Source: Truepera sp. (GTDB lineage: Bacteria; Deinococcota; Deinococci; Deinococcales; Trueperaceae). From it: DNA of 64,000 bases. How positions within the stretch are numbered: position 1 is the stretch's first letter; every line of letters starts with the position of its first letter. The notes under the pieces are model-generated. The model worked only from the letters and a program-made list of their open reading frames with translations. It ran no database searches and had not been told where the DNA came from. Shown here one piece after another: positions 44,985-54,504 of the stretch. The DNA lies in the NCBI GenBank assembly GCA_032027045.1, contig JAVSMU010000001.1, positions 1,387,756 to 1,451,755 of the forward strand, in the 5' to 3' direction. A program made the translations under genes and the position numbers.

Positions 44985-47900
44985 CCTTCGCCTCCGAAAA
45001 GCGCAGCGTGCTCCTGCAGCAGCCGCGCCCAATCATCCTTGTGGTGGAACCGCAGCACGGAGATCCCGACGTCGAGCATCGCCGCCGTCAACGTGCGGTC
45101 CCGTTCCTGCCGGTCGGGGTAGTCGTGCGGCGGGCCATCGATGTAGACCGCCACGCCCTGCTCGGCGTAGTAGAAGTCCGGGACCGTCATCCCGCCAGGG
45201 AGCTCGAGGCAGTGCTGCGCGGCGTCCGGCAGGCGCAGGCCCTGAGCCTCCAGCAGGTCGAGGAACGAGCGCTCCAGCTCGCTGTCGCACGCCTTACGCA
45301 ACCGCGCCAGGTGCGCCGCGCGCGGCTCGGCGGATGGCGAGGCGGCCACCGCCGCGCGCGTGAGGCTGAGCAGCAGGTCACGTACCGCGAAGCGGTCCAC
45401 GTGCTCGTGATCGCGCTGGTTGCCGTAGCTCATCAGGCAGTCGTAGCAGGCGGCCTCGCAGCGCTCGCGCGCCCCCGGGGCCTTACCGAGGTCCGTGCCG
45501 GTGTCGGGGTCGAAGTGGGCGATCTCCAGCGCTCGGCGCGCTACCCGCGCGATGGCGCCGGGGTCCTCGACCAGCGACCGCAGCACGCCCGCGCCGCCCT
45601 CGGCCGCCTCGAAGAACAGGATCGCGCGGCGCTCGTCCCGGCTCGGCAGCGGCTCCGCCGCCAGCTCGTTGTCCTCGAGCTGGTACTCGACCTGGATGGC
45701 CGTCTTCAGGGCCGCCTGCAGCGAGGCCATCACGCCGACCTCGAGATGCTCGGTGGGCCGCCACACCAGCAGGTTCCGGCGGTCCTCGACGTACGGGACC
45801 ACCTTGCGCACGCTCTTGGAGAGCGGGTCGTCGGCCTCCTCGAGGTGCGGTTCTTCCCCGCTAAGCTCGGACTCCTTCGCCCAGAAGCCGCGCTCGACGT
45901 CGAGCGCGAAGCCGATGTCGTTGGGGTTCTGGCGGTGGCGCCAGCCCAGGTTGATGCGCCAGATGGTCGCGGCTTGGCCGAACTCAAGGTTCGCCACTGC
46001 TTGCCCGTCGACCGTCACGCCGGCCGAGCGCGCCTGCAGGACGCCCTGCTCCACCGCGAAGCGGTAGCCGGTCATGACCTCGTAGCCGAGGCGCTGGCGC
46101 TCCTCCTCGTCGCTGGAGATGCGCTCGACGCGCTTGGTGGTCACGTTCTGCATGCGCAGTAGCGAGGTGAGCGCGGTGGGCAGCCGCGCGCCGCAGCGCT
46201 CGCAGTTCTCGTAATCGAGCTTGTCGGTCACCGGGTGGAAGTAGCCGCACGCCTCGCAGCGCTTGGCCGCCTGCTCGGCAACACCGTCCCGTCCCTCGGG
46301 GTCGGGCGGCAGCAGCACCCGGTTCACGCGGTACTTGGCCCCATCGTGGTAGACGATCGCTTGCGGCCCGAACTCGCTGATCGCCAGGAACCGCGGCCGC
46401 GAGACGTACTCGTCGCGGCCGGTGCGGTTCATGCGCCCGGGGATGAACGCCGACAGCGGCAACCTCGGGAACGAGTAACCCGGCAGGAAGCCCTCGCTGG
46501 CGAAGTAGCGGTAGGAGAAGAAGTCCGATGCCATCGCCGACTCAGAGTCGATGAGCAGGTCGCGCTGCATGCGCGCCTCGCGGTAGAGCCGCTCCGCCTG
46601 CCGGCGCTTTTGCACCGGGGCGCTGGCGTCGAGGATCACCGCGTGCTGCCTGGCCATCTGGTCGACCGCCGCGAGGTAGAGGCCGCGCCAGCGGTCGGCC
46701 GTCCGATCGAACCGCGCGCGCACCTGCTTGAGGGTCTCGTCGAGCCAGCCAGCGTGGTACCAGGGCGCCTGCACCAGCTCGCCTTCGATGCTCGCTAGGA
46801 CGCGCTCGGCCCGCTGGCGCGAGCGGATGAGCGCGTTCTGGTGCGAGGTCTCGGTGGCCACCCGGTCGTTGACGGGCAGGTTCGGCGCCTCGAGGTCGAG
46901 CACGTCGGCCAGGCTGCGGCCGAGGTCCGTGCCGGTCTCCGACAGCCAGATGGCGTGAACGTGCGCGCGCACCAGGTCCTCGTTGCTTAGGTCTAACCGG
47001 GGCGGCGCCACGGCGCCCGCCACCATCTGGTCCTGGCGCTTGAAGAAGTACGCGTCGTGCGAGTTCCAGTTCAGGCAGTAGGTGAACACCAGCGCCGGCT
47101 GGCCGCTGCGGCCCGCGCGCCCGCTGCGCTGCGCGTAGTTGGCCGGCGTCGGCGGCACGTTGCGCATGTTCACGACGTTCAGCGACGCGATGTCGACCCC
47201 GAGCTCCATGGTGGGCGAGCAGTACAGCACCGGCAGGTCCCCGGTGCGGAACGCCTGCTCGCGCTCCTCACGCTCGTCGGCCGACACCTGCGCCGTGTGC
47301 TCCGCGGCATGCACGCCACCGAGGTTGCGGGCGACCTCCTGGTAGTAGCGCTCGAAGAACTCGTTGGCCTTCCGCTCGCCCACGGGCGGGTCGACCACCC
47401 GCAGCGGGTCGTGATAGGGGGTGCCGTCACCGGCGTGCCAGCGCAGCGAGGCCGCGTAGACCTGGTAGCCCGGCACTTGGCCCGGCTTGCCTGGCGGCAG
47501 CACCTCCGCCACCAGGCCCGCCCGCTGCAGGATCTTCAAGAGCTCGCAGATGATGACCTCGGTCTGCTCAATGCTCGGCCGCTCGGCGAGGTGCGGCAGG
47601 GTACCGTCTCGCCGGAGGAAGCGGCCAAAGCCGCCGCGGCCGGAGAGGTAGACCCATTCGCGGGTGTCGCCCTTGCTCTGGGCGCGCGGCAGCGCCACGC
47701 TGGCGTACTCCAGGCGCTCGCGCTCGTTGAGCGCCCATTCGCCGGTCAGGCGCTGGCCGCTCCGCGCTTTGAGCTGCTCCAGGAAGTCCTTGTCGAGAGG
47801 ATCGGCCTTGATCGCCAGGCTGCGGCGCATCAGGTCCAGCAGTGCCTTGGCTACACCGTAGCGCGCTTCAGGCGCCGCGCCTGACAACGCCGGGTGCAGG

Positions 47901-50161
47901 CCCTGCCAGTACTCGTCGCTGGCGCACAGTTCCTCAATGTCCTGGTAGCGGATTTCGAGGAGGCCCACCTGCTCCAGGTTGGGGGCGTTCAGGCGCCAGC
48001 CGCGTTTCAGGTCTTGGAAGATGCGGTACGCCAGCACGTCCCGCAAGGTCTCCTCTGTCTGGCGCTTCGCGGCCAGGAACACGGTGGGGTCGGCGGCGTA
48101 CTCCTCGAACTCCAGGTTCATCACTCCGAAGACCTTCTGCGCCACCTCGTGGTGCTGCAGGCCGTTCGCGCCCGCCTCGTACGCCGCCTGGTAGAGCGCG
48201 CCACGCAACAACCCGACCTCGACGAAGTCGTTGAAGTGCCCCGCCTGCAGCGCCGCGTCCTGCCGGTTGTCGGTGAATGAGAGCAGCTTGCGCGCCTCGG
48301 CATCCAGGTCTGACTCCATCAACCGGCGCACCGCCGACAGGCTCAGGATGGTGGTGGAGGTCGCCCGGCCCTCGCTGGAGAAGACGTTCAGCTTCGAGAA
48401 GTCGCCCTGGCGCCCCGGGTAGGTCACCCCGCACGCCAGGCAGAACTTGAACGGCGCGGCGACGAACTGGTAGGTCTTGCCGCCCGCACCCTGACGGCCC
48501 TCGGGCAGCACGGAGACCGTGAGCGGCCGGTCGGTGCGCCGGTGGGAGCGCAGCCTGGTCTGGCCGTCACGCTCCTCGAGCCAGTCGTCAGGAAGCCGGG
48601 CGTAGTAGTCGTCCGAGTCCTCCTCCGGCCACGGCCGGTCCTCGCTGGCGTACAGGAACCCGGCAGTGAGGCCGGCCTGCCCTTTGGAGTCGGCCAGGCG
48701 CCGCGCCGAGAAGCGCTCGGTGGCCGGGTCGCGCCAGACCGTGTAGTACTCGTGGCCGCATTCACGACAGAACGCCAGCGGCAACAGCAGCGCTTCACGA
48801 TCACGCCCGGGCGCGAACTGCTGGGCGGCCATCGTCACGTGCCGCTGCGCCGGGTCCTCGGCGGTGGCGTATATCGCGTCGCCCTTGCTAATGAACTGGT
48901 GCAACCGGAACGCGAACAGCGGGCGGCCGCTCGCCGCGTCACGCGCCTCGCTCCCCGCCAAGAGCGTGCTCCTCAACGCCCGCTCGCACGCTTCGGGCTC
49001 CAGGCCCGTGAGCCTAGCCAGCTCTTCCGCTGCGCCGTTTTCACCACCCAGTCGGCGCGGTAGGGCGCGCACCAACCGGCCGGTGCCGGGCTCCTGGGTC
49101 ACACCGAAGGTCGTCTCGATCCACGACGCGAGCGCCGTCGACTTGAGCTGAGCGTGGCTGAGCTCCTTCAAGCGCGTGTACCCGACGACGTTGCCTCGCA
49201 GCGCTTGGAGCTCGCCAGGCTCTTCGAAGCCCAACTCGGGCGTTTCGCGCTGTAGGGTCTCGCCGATCACGTGGTCGGCGGCGACCGGCACGCCGAAGAT
49301 GCGGCTGGCCACTTCGGCCACCTTGGCCTGCCGGTCGGCCAACGTGCCTTCGCTGGCCATGGTGGCCGATGTGCCGATGCACTGCAGCTCCGGCCCTCCC
49401 GCACGCTCGCGAACGCGCCGTATCAGCATGGCCACGTCGGAGCCCTGCCGGCCACGGTACGTGTGCAGCTCGTCGAACACCAAGAAACGCAGGCCCTCGG
49501 CCGCCTCGACCAGGCGCCGCTCCTGCGGGCGCGTGAGGATCAGCTCCAGCATCACGTAGTTCGTCAGCAGCACATCCGGCGGGTTCTGGATGATCTCCTG
49601 CTTCTCCTCGTGCGACTCCTGTCCCGTGTAGCGCCTGAACGTCACCGGCGGCTTGTCGAAGCCCTTCACGAGGAACTTCTCTAGCTCCCCCTCTTGGCTG
49701 TTGGCTAAGGCGTTCATCGGGTAGACCACGATCGCCTTCAGGCCCTTGCCGCTCCCAGCCCGCAGGACGTGATCGACGATTGGGATGATGTACGTCAGGC
49801 TCTTACCCGAGCCCGTGCCGGTCGTGACTACGTAGTCATGGCCACCGCGGGCCACGTCGATCGCCTCGACCTGGTGGCGGTGCAGGCGCATGGGGCTGCC
49901 GATGGGATCTTCGTCGGTCTTGCCCGCACGGAAGACTCGGCCGCACTGCTCGTGCAGCGCGCCGGACGCCACCAGGTCGTCCAGCACGGCGCCCGGGGCG
50001 AAGGACGGGTTCAGTTGGAGCAGCGGCTCGGGCCACAGGCTCCCGCGACGCAGGCTCTCCTCCACCCCGCTCCGGATGCGCTCGTCGCGGATGCGGATGA
50101 AGCTCTTTACATAGTCTGCGTAGTCCGCGACCAACCCGTCGCGAAACTCGAAAACGTCCAT
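44981..50161 (-). CDS. DEAD/DEAH helicase with DUF1998 and C-terminal Vsr/DUF559-like domain
   Basis: This 1726-residue protein has helicase motifs TTGTGSGKS (residues 113-121), LVFDELHTYRG (DELH at 230-233), GTSATM, then the helicase C half with SPTMELGVDIASLNVVN and YAQRSGRAGRSG. Zinc-ribbon-like Cys pairs occur at about 467, 577 and 1304. The DUF1998 (MZB) region has FFEAAEGGAGVLRSLVED and the Cys cluster CEAACYDCLMSYGN near 1577. The last 100 residues (SELERSFLDLLEAQG, TVPDFYY, VAVYIDGPPHDYPDR) look like a Vsr/DUF559 endonuclease fold. It combines roles split between DrmA and DrmB in DISARM and resembles DruE of Druantia. First gene of the operon; AGAGGGG precedes the ATG. Confidence 0.88.
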   Translation of the reverse strand: MDVFEFRDGLVADYADYVKSFIRIRDERIRSGVEESLRRGSLWPEPLLQLNPSFAPGAVLDDLVASGALHEQCGRVFRAGKTDEDPIGSPMRLHRHQVEAIDVARGGHDYVVTTGTGSGKSLTYIIPIVDHVLRAGSGKGLKAIVVYPMNALANSQEGELEKFLVKGFDKPPVTFRRYTGQESHEEKQEIIQNPPDVLLTNYVMLELILTRPQERRLVEAAEGLRFLVFDELHTYRGRQGSDVAMLIRRVRERAGGPELQCIGTSATMASEGTLADRQAKVAEVASRIFGVPVAADHVIGETLQRETPELGFEEPGELQALRGNVVGYTRLKELSHAQLKSTALASWIETTFGVTQEPGTGRLVRALPRRLGGENGAAEELARLTGLEPEACERALRSTLLAGSEARDAASGRPLFAFRLHQFISKGDAIYATAEDPAQRHVTMAAQQFAPGRDREALLLPLAFCRECGHEYYTVWRDPATERFSARRLADSKGQAGLTAGFLYASEDRPWPEEDSDDYYARLPDDWLEERDGQTRLRSHRRTDRPLTVSVLPEGRQGAGGKTYQFVAAPFKFCLACGVTYPGRQGDFSKLNVFSSEGRATSTTILSLSAVRRLMESDLDAEARKLLSFTDNRQDAALQAGHFNDFVEVGLLRGALYQAAYEAGANGLQHHEVAQKVFGVMNLEFEEYAADPTVFLAAKRQTEETLRDVLAYRIFQDLKRGWRLNAPNLEQVGLLEIRYQDIEELCASDEYWQGLHPALSGAAPEARYGVAKALLDLMRRSLAIKADPLDKDFLEQLKARSGQRLTGEWALNERERLEYASVALPRAQSKGDTREWVYLSGRGGFGRFLRRDGTLPHLAERPSIEQTEVIICELLKILQRAGLVAEVLPPGKPGQVPGYQVYAASLRWHAGDGTPYHDPLRVVDPPVGERKANEFFERYYQEVARNLGGVHAAEHTAQVSADEREEREQAFRTGDLPVLYCSPTMELGVDIASLNVVNMRNVPPTPANYAQRSGRAGRSGQPALVFTYCLNWNSHDAYFFKRQDQMVAGAVAPPRLDLSNEDLVRAHVHAIWLSETGTDLGRSLADVLDLEAPNLPVNDRVATETSHQNALIRSRQRAERVLASIEGELVQAPWYHAGWLDETLKQVRARFDRTADRWRGLYLAAVDQMARQHAVILDASAPVQKRRQAERLYREARMQRDLLIDSESAMASDFFSYRYFASEGFLPGYSFPRLPLSAFIPGRMNRTGRDEYVSRPRFLAISEFGPQAIVYHDGAKYRVNRVLLPPDPEGRDGVAEQAAKRCEACGYFHPVTDKLDYENCERCGARLPTALTSLLRMQNVTTKRVERISSDEEERQRLGYEVMTGYRFAVEQGVLQARSAGVTVDGQAVANLEFGQAATIWRINLGWRHRQNPNDIGFALDVERGFWAKESELSGEEPHLEEADDPLSKSVRKVVPYVEDRRNLLVWRPTEHLEVGVMASLQAALKTAIQVEYQLEDNELAAEPLPSRDERRAILFFEAAEGGAGVLRSLVEDPGAIARVARRALEIAHFDPDTGTDLGKAPGARERCEAACYDCLMSYGNQRDHEHVDRFAVRDLLLSLTRAAVAASPSAEPRAAHLARLRKACDSELERSFLDLLEAQGLRLPDAAQHCLELPGGMTVPDFYYAEQGVAVYIDGPPHDYPDRQERDRTLTAAMLDVGISVLRFHHKDDWARLLQEHAALFGGEG

Positions 50162-50322
50162 CTTTAGACCCCTCTGGCCGTTCTACCCCGGAAACACCGC
50201 TAATAGGCCTGTGTTAGGGCAAGGTTACCGAACACACGGTTACGGGGTTCTCACAACGTCAAGGCGCTGGCTTCGTTCTGACCGCTCATGGGCTCGCACC
50301 CAGCAGCCTCACTCTTACCCAG

Positions 50323-51042
50323 CTAGTCAGACACCGCCAACGTCGCTTGCTCAACGATAGTGAAACCGCGTCGTTTCATCTGCGCATCCAGCGTCTCCCA
50401 CTCCTGTCGCTCCCCGGACTTGTCCCCAAGCTCGAATATCCTTGCGAGCACATACTGCAAGCGGGTGACACGCCGATCGTGGTCCCGCAAGGGGAGCGGG
50501 AACGTGTAACGGCCGCCATCAACCGTGACCATCGTGAATGAGGCGATCGGAGTCGTGGCCAACATGATGTGGTACTCGTCCGCGTACGAACCACTAGCGT
50601 CGGGAAACTGGCTCGTCCACTCCTCACTGAAGTTGTCACGTAACTCACGGACGCGCTCTACGCGAAGGTTGCTATCCCATCGGAAGTAAAACAGGTCACC
50701 CTTCCTTCCGGCGCCCGTCTCCCAGTCCGCCACCGGATCGGAGTCAGCGATCCGGCGGAAGACATCATCACGGCCGAGGCCCGAAAGGGACGGGTTTGCC
50801 CAAGCTGCAAACGTGTTGACAATGGAGCCAAAAAGGCCGACCAGGACTACCACGGGCTCGAGATCGTCTCTCTGCGGATCTAGTGCCCACCAAGCGGCGA
50901 GACCGATCGTTAAGGCCGTGAGAATCCATCCCGTCCGCCTCAGCCATGGGAGCCGCGGCAACATGAAACGCCGGAGGTACCGATTGGTGGTCCTCCACCA
51001 ACCTGTAAACCCACGCCTCCAAGCGCTAAGGGGCTTGGCCAT
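50323..51042 (-). CDS. Hypothetical protein with two membrane helices
   Basis: I do not recognise this protein. From ATG 51042 it has 239 residues: a basic N-terminus of about 30 residues, two adjacent hydrophobic helices (TGWILTALTIGLAAWW; LEPVVVLVGLFGSIVNTFAAW), then a soluble domain of about 150 residues rich in charged residues. The frame is open to 51120, so a longer start is possible. It lies 162 nt upstream of the DUF1998 helicase on the same strand and might be a membrane component or unrelated cargo. Confidence 0.55.
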   Translation of the reverse strand: MAKPLSAWRRGFTGWWRTTNRYLRRFMLPRLPWLRRTGWILTALTIGLAAWWALDPQRDDLEPVVVLVGLFGSIVNTFAAWANPSLSGLGRDDVFRRIADSDPVADWETGAGRKGDLFYFRWDSNLRVERVRELRDNFSEEWTSQFPDASGSYADEYHIMLATTPIASFTMVTVDGGRYTFPLPLRDHDRRVTRLQYVLARIFELGDKSGERQEWETLDAQMKRRGFTIVEQATLAVSD

Positions 51043-51120
51043 GCTTCTATACCTCGGGAACCGCAACAAAACGCGGCGACAAAGGGGCCCGATGAAGTCC
51101 CAATGAGATCGGAAACTCAA

Positions 51121-51850
51121 GTGAGATCGCCGGTTGAACTTGAGGCTCCGACGAGCAGGCCTGCAGACGACGCATCACAGCACCGACAGCCAGCGGTGCC
51201 GTCGCACGCACCGCAGAGAGCCAGCGCCAACAGTAGCTAATAAAGACCGCGAAGTAGTGCCGAAACCAGCCAAGGGACCGCCTCCAAGGACTTGACGCGC
51301 AGCCACGAATCAGACCTGGTTCGGCCGGACATCTCGTGCTCAAATGCCGCTGGAGTGCGGTCGTCACCAAGCTGTGGGCCTCCGACGAGGATAACCCGGT
51401 AAGGCGCAGCGCGCGCTCACCTATTCGGCCGCCAGCGATGAGAACTGCACGCTCGGCGACTCTGGCAAATGCGGTTTGGAGTTCGCCCGCCTTGATGGAC
51501 AAATGACGGCTTCCACCCAGTTGGTTGAAAGGTACAGCCTGAACCCTAAGATGACGAGCTCTTCACGAGCCCGAGCCGGTGGGGGTCGGATAACCCTCCT
51601 TATCATGTGGCGCCCGTAGGAGGGAGCGTCTCAAACGGCGGCAGAGCACAACGAAACTGCGAGCGCCTTACTCCAGGACGAGGGCGTGCCCAGCGAGCCG
51701 GTGCTCGACGTCCGCAAGGTATCCCCTGCCGCGGCCGTCGTACGCGGAGGTGGTTGAGCGTAAAGCACTGCGCGTGACGCCGCAGTTCCCGATAACCAAA
51801 GGGCGCGTTCGGCCCGTGCTCCTGCTGGGTGCGCAGCGCTGGCAGCAGAC
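51121..51850. other. Stretch without a convincing gene
   Basis: Short frames exist on both strands (for example 51047-51502 minus, 151 codons) but none has recognisable motifs or codon use like the neighbours. G+C is lower than in the core. Possibly a remnant junction between the defence and arsenic cargo. Confidence 0.4.
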
Positions 51851-52396
51851 CTACGCGCAGCAGGCCGATGACGTCGAGCCGCTCACCGCGGGCGCGCAGC
51901 AGCCGGTAGCTTGGACCGCTTGAGCGCGGGAGCCATCCACGAGCGCTGCGTGAGCGGCCACCGTGGGGACGTTGCCCACGGTGTGGTCGTTGGCCTTGCA
52001 GGCGACGGTCGGCGCCGTCAGCTCGACTATCACGCCCTCGGCACGTGTCGCTATGGCAGCGACCGGGTAGCTGACGGCGCGCTCACCGGCTGCGCCGTAT
52101 TCGATCCGCACCAACGCGCCCTCTGGAACGGGCAGGGCGTTGGCCACGCGCCGGTAGATCGAGAGGAACTTACCGACGCTCATGGGCGCCTCTACCTCGT
52201 CAGCGGCGGGCGGCAACACCTGCAGAACGAGCTCATGCCAGTCGGCGGCACGGCCGCCGCAGTCCATGGCATTGACGCTCGTGGCCTTGAACTCGGTCAC
52301 GTGGTAGCCGCCCGGCACGCGGGCGCCGGCGGCACTGAAGATGAGGGGCTCGTCAGTGTGGGATTCGAGTCGAGCGATGAACTCCGCAGTGGTCAT
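51851..52396 (-). CDS. DUF6428-like protein of the arsenic cassette
   Basis: This 181-residue protein begins MTTAEFIARLESHTDEPLIF, then GGYHVTEFKATSVNAMDCGG and HELVLQVL, which I associate with the DUF6428 family often found next to arsR. The C-terminus is Cys-rich (ATGCCAPAV, SACCA), suggesting metalloid binding; function is not established. AGGAG lies 6-10 nt before ATG 52396; the frame runs further upstream but across the arsR operators. It is divergent from arsR and shares its control region. Confidence 0.65.
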   Translation of the reverse strand: MTTAEFIARLESHTDEPLIFSAAGARVPGGYHVTEFKATSVNAMDCGGRAADWHELVLQVLPPAADEVEAPMSVGKFLSIYRRVANALPVPEGALVRIEYGAAGERAVSYPVAAIATRAEGVIVELTAPTVACKANDHTVGNVPTVAAHAALVDGSRAQAVQATGCCAPAVSGSTSSACCA

Positions 52397-52493
52397 GGAT
52401 GGCTCCTGCCTGTCCGTAAGGTGTCTTGGCGGCGGTCTATCGTCACGAGCCGCTTGAAAGAGGATCGCGGGCTCGGGACGCCATCGGCCGCCA

Positions 52494-52577
52494 CATAGAC
52501 AGTAGTCTATGCATTGACGCTCGTCAATGCCCGTTGCGGAGTTGGCGGGGCTTCCGCCCCATAGACACCTGTCTATG
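52494..52577. promoter_or_regulatory. ArsR operators: three palindromes in the divergent control region
   Basis: Two copies of CATAGAC-N4-GTCTATG occur at 52494-52511 (spacer AGTA) and 52560-52577 (spacer ACCT). Between them is GCATTGACG-CT-CGTCAATGC at 52511-52530, also perfect. Two identical half-site sets bracketing the divergent promoters are what an ArsR dimer operator would look like. The right copy sits about where the -35 of arsR would be. Confidence 0.75.
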
Positions 52578-52585
52578 CCATCGAT

Positions 52586-52591
52586 TAGCAT
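52586..52591 (+). promoter_or_regulatory. arsR -10 box (leaderless)
   Basis: TAGCAT ends 7 nt before ATG 52599, immediately downstream of the right operator. Confidence 0.5.
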
Positions 52592-52598
52592 CGATGCC

Positions 52599-52922
52599 AT
52601 GGACGAGTACCCCGACAAGCTGAAGCTGCTGGGCGATCCCACGCGCTTCAAGATCCTGCAGTTCCTCGCCGCGCCGGTGGAGAGCTACTGCACCCGTGAC
52701 GACGGCGTGTGCGGCTGCGACCTGGAGACCTACCTCGAGCTCACCCAGCCCACTGTCAGCCACCACATGAAGCAGCTCGTCGACGCCGGCCTGGTAACGG
52801 GCGAGCGCCGCGGACGCTGGGTCTACTACGAGCTGGTCCCTGAGGCGCTCCGGGAGCTGGCCACCACCCTCGAGGGCTTCGCCGCCGCGGCCGAAGCACG
52901 CTCCGAATTGGCCCCCGCATGA
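52599..52922 (+). CDS. arsR: ArsR-family metalloregulator
   Basis: This is a winged-helix repressor of 107 residues from ATG 52599: [23 protein letters not shown], a metal-site region with Cys residues ([15 protein letters not shown]), and the recognition helix in [19 protein letters not shown] followed by the wing [12 protein letters not shown]. It probably senses arsenite and controls this cassette from the palindromes upstream. The frame is open to 52527, but that part overlaps the operator. Its stop overlaps the pump gene start (ATGA). Confidence 0.9.
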   Translation: MDEYPDKLKLLGDPTRFKILQFLAAPVESYCTRDDGVCGCDLETYLELTQPTVSHHMKQLVDAGLVTGERRGRWVYYELVPEALRELATTLEGFAAAAEARSELAPA

Positions 52923-54046
52923 CCAAGCGCCTCTCACTCCTCGACCGCTACCTGACGGTGTGGATCTTCGCCGCCATGGCCTTGGGCGTGGCGCTGGGCG
53001 CGAGCGCGCCCAGCTTCGGGCGCCTCCTCGACGGCCTGTCGGTGGGCGCCACCAACATCCCCATCGCCATCGGCCTCATCGTGATGATGTACCCACCGTT
53101 AGCCAAGGTGCGCTACGGCAAGCTGCCGCAGGTGTTCCGCAACGGGCGCCTGCTGGGCCTGTCGCTACTGCAGAACTGGCTCATCGGGCCCGTGCTGATG
53201 TTCGCACTGGCCGTCATCTTCCTACGCGGCCACCCCGAGTACATGACGGGCCTCATCCTCATCGGCCTGGCGCGCTGCATCGCCATGGTGCTGGTGTGGA
53301 ACGAGCTCGCCGAAGGCGACAACGACTACGCCGCCGGCCTGGTGGCGTTCAACAGCGTCTTCCAGATCCTCTTCTTCGGCGCCTACGCCTGGCTCTTCAT
53401 CACCGTGCTGCCGGGCCTCCTCGGCCTGCAGGGCAGCGTGGTCGACATCTCCATGGGCGAGATCGCCGGCGCCGTGCTCATCTACCTGGGCGTCCCCTTC
53501 GCCGCCGGGCTCCTCACCCGCGCGCTGCTCATCCCCCGCAAGGGCCAGGCGTGGTTCGACGACGTCCTCCTCCCCCGCATCAGCCCCCTCACCCTCATAG
53601 CGCTGCTCTTCACCATCGTGATGATGTTCGGCCTCCAGGGCGGCACGCTCCTGACGAGCCCGCTGGACGTGCTCCTCATCGCCGCGCCGCTGGTGCTCTA
53701 CTTCGTGATCATGTTCCTGGTGTCGTTCCTCATGGGCAAGGCGGTAGGCGCCGACTACTCGAAGACGGCCACCCTGTCGTTCACCGCCGCCAGCAACAAC
53801 TTCGAGCTCGCCCTCGCCGTGGCCGTCAGCGTCTTCGGCCTCGGCTCCGGCGTCGCCTTCGCCGCCGTCATCGGCCCGCTCGTGGAGGTGCCCCTGCTCA
53901 TCGGCCTGGTGGGCGCGGCGCTGTGGCTGCGCGGCCGCCTCTTTAAGCCCCCCACCCCCGCGCCGGCGGGCGTGCTGGCCGCCGCCGAGGAAGCGTGCGC
54001 CCCCACCGCCGCGTTAGCCGAACGCCTCGAAGGAGCATCGCGATGA
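52919..54046 (+). CDS. acr3: ACR3-family arsenite efflux permease
   Basis: This 375-residue membrane protein has ten predicted helices. Family signatures are present: [21 protein letters not shown] with the Met-Met-Pro, [17 protein letters not shown] with the conserved Cys, and the late [23 protein letters not shown]3 exports As(III) using the proton gradient. It overlaps arsR and arsC by 4 nt at each end. Confidence 0.95.
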   Translation: MTKRLSLLDRYLTVWIFAAMALGVALGASAPSFGRLLDGLSVGATNIPIAIGLIVMMYPPLAKVRYGKLPQVFRNGRLLGLSLLQNWLIGPVLMFALAVIFLRGHPEYMTGLILIGLARCIAMVLVWNELAEGDNDYAAGLVAFNSVFQILFFGAYAWLFITVLPGLLGLQGSVVDISMGEIAGAVLIYLGVPFAAGLLTRALLIPRKGQAWFDDVLLPRISPLTLIALLFTIVMMFGLQGGTLLTSPLDVLLIAAPLVLYFVIMFLVSFLMGKAVGADYSKTATLSFTAASNNFELALAVAVSVFGLGSGVAFAAVIGPLVEVPLLIGLVGAALWLRGRLFKPPTPAPAGVLAAAEEACAPTAALAERLEGASR

Positions 54047-54504
54047 GGATCCTGGTCCTGTGCACCCACAACAGCGCCCGCAGCCAGATGGCCGAGGGCT
54101 GGCTCCGCCACCACGCAGCCGAAGCCGGGCTCACCGCCGAGGTGCACTCCGCCGGCACCGAGGCCACGCGCGTCAAGCCCGAAGCCATCCAGGTCATGCG
54201 CGAGGTGGGCATCGACATCTCGGCCCACGCCTCCAAGACGCTCCACGACCTGCCCGACCCCTGGGAGTTCGACCTGGTGCTGACCGTGTGCGACGCCGCC
54301 AACGAGGCCTGCCCCGCCTACCCCGCGCGCACCACGCGCCTGCACGTATCCTTCCCCGACCCCAGCGGCCAGGGCCTCGAGCGCTGGCGCGAGGTGCGCG
54401 ACGCCATCGGCGCCACCAGCCGTGCGCTCGTGCACGCCCTGGCCGGGGGCCGCACGCCGACCGAGACCGACCTCGGGGCCGCCGCCAAGGGGGCGAGCGC
54501 GTGA
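54043..54504 (+). CDS. arsC: Arsenate reductase, low-molecular-weight phosphatase type
   Basis: This 153-residue enzyme reduces As(V) to As(III) for export by the ACR3 pump. The CX5R loop is [15 protein letters not shown]; the Asp of the phosphatase fold lies in SFPDPSGQ. Two further Cys occur in [15 protein letters not shown], the redox pair of thioredoxin-linked ArsC. AGGAG precedes ATG 54043. The longer upstream frame is a shadow of the pump gene. Confidence 0.93.
   Translation: MRILVLCTHNSARSQMAEGWLRHHAAEAGLTAEVHSAGTEATRVKPEAIQVMREVGIDISAHASKTLHDLPDPWEFDLVLTVCDAANEACPAYPARTTRLHVSFPDPSGQGLERWREVRDAIGATSRALVHALAGGRTPTETDLGAAAKGASA

Noticed and set aside
51047-51502. 151-codon minus-strand frame upstream of the two-helix membrane protein
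   Set aside because: No motif, no credible start signal and composition unlike neighbours; not supported as a gene.
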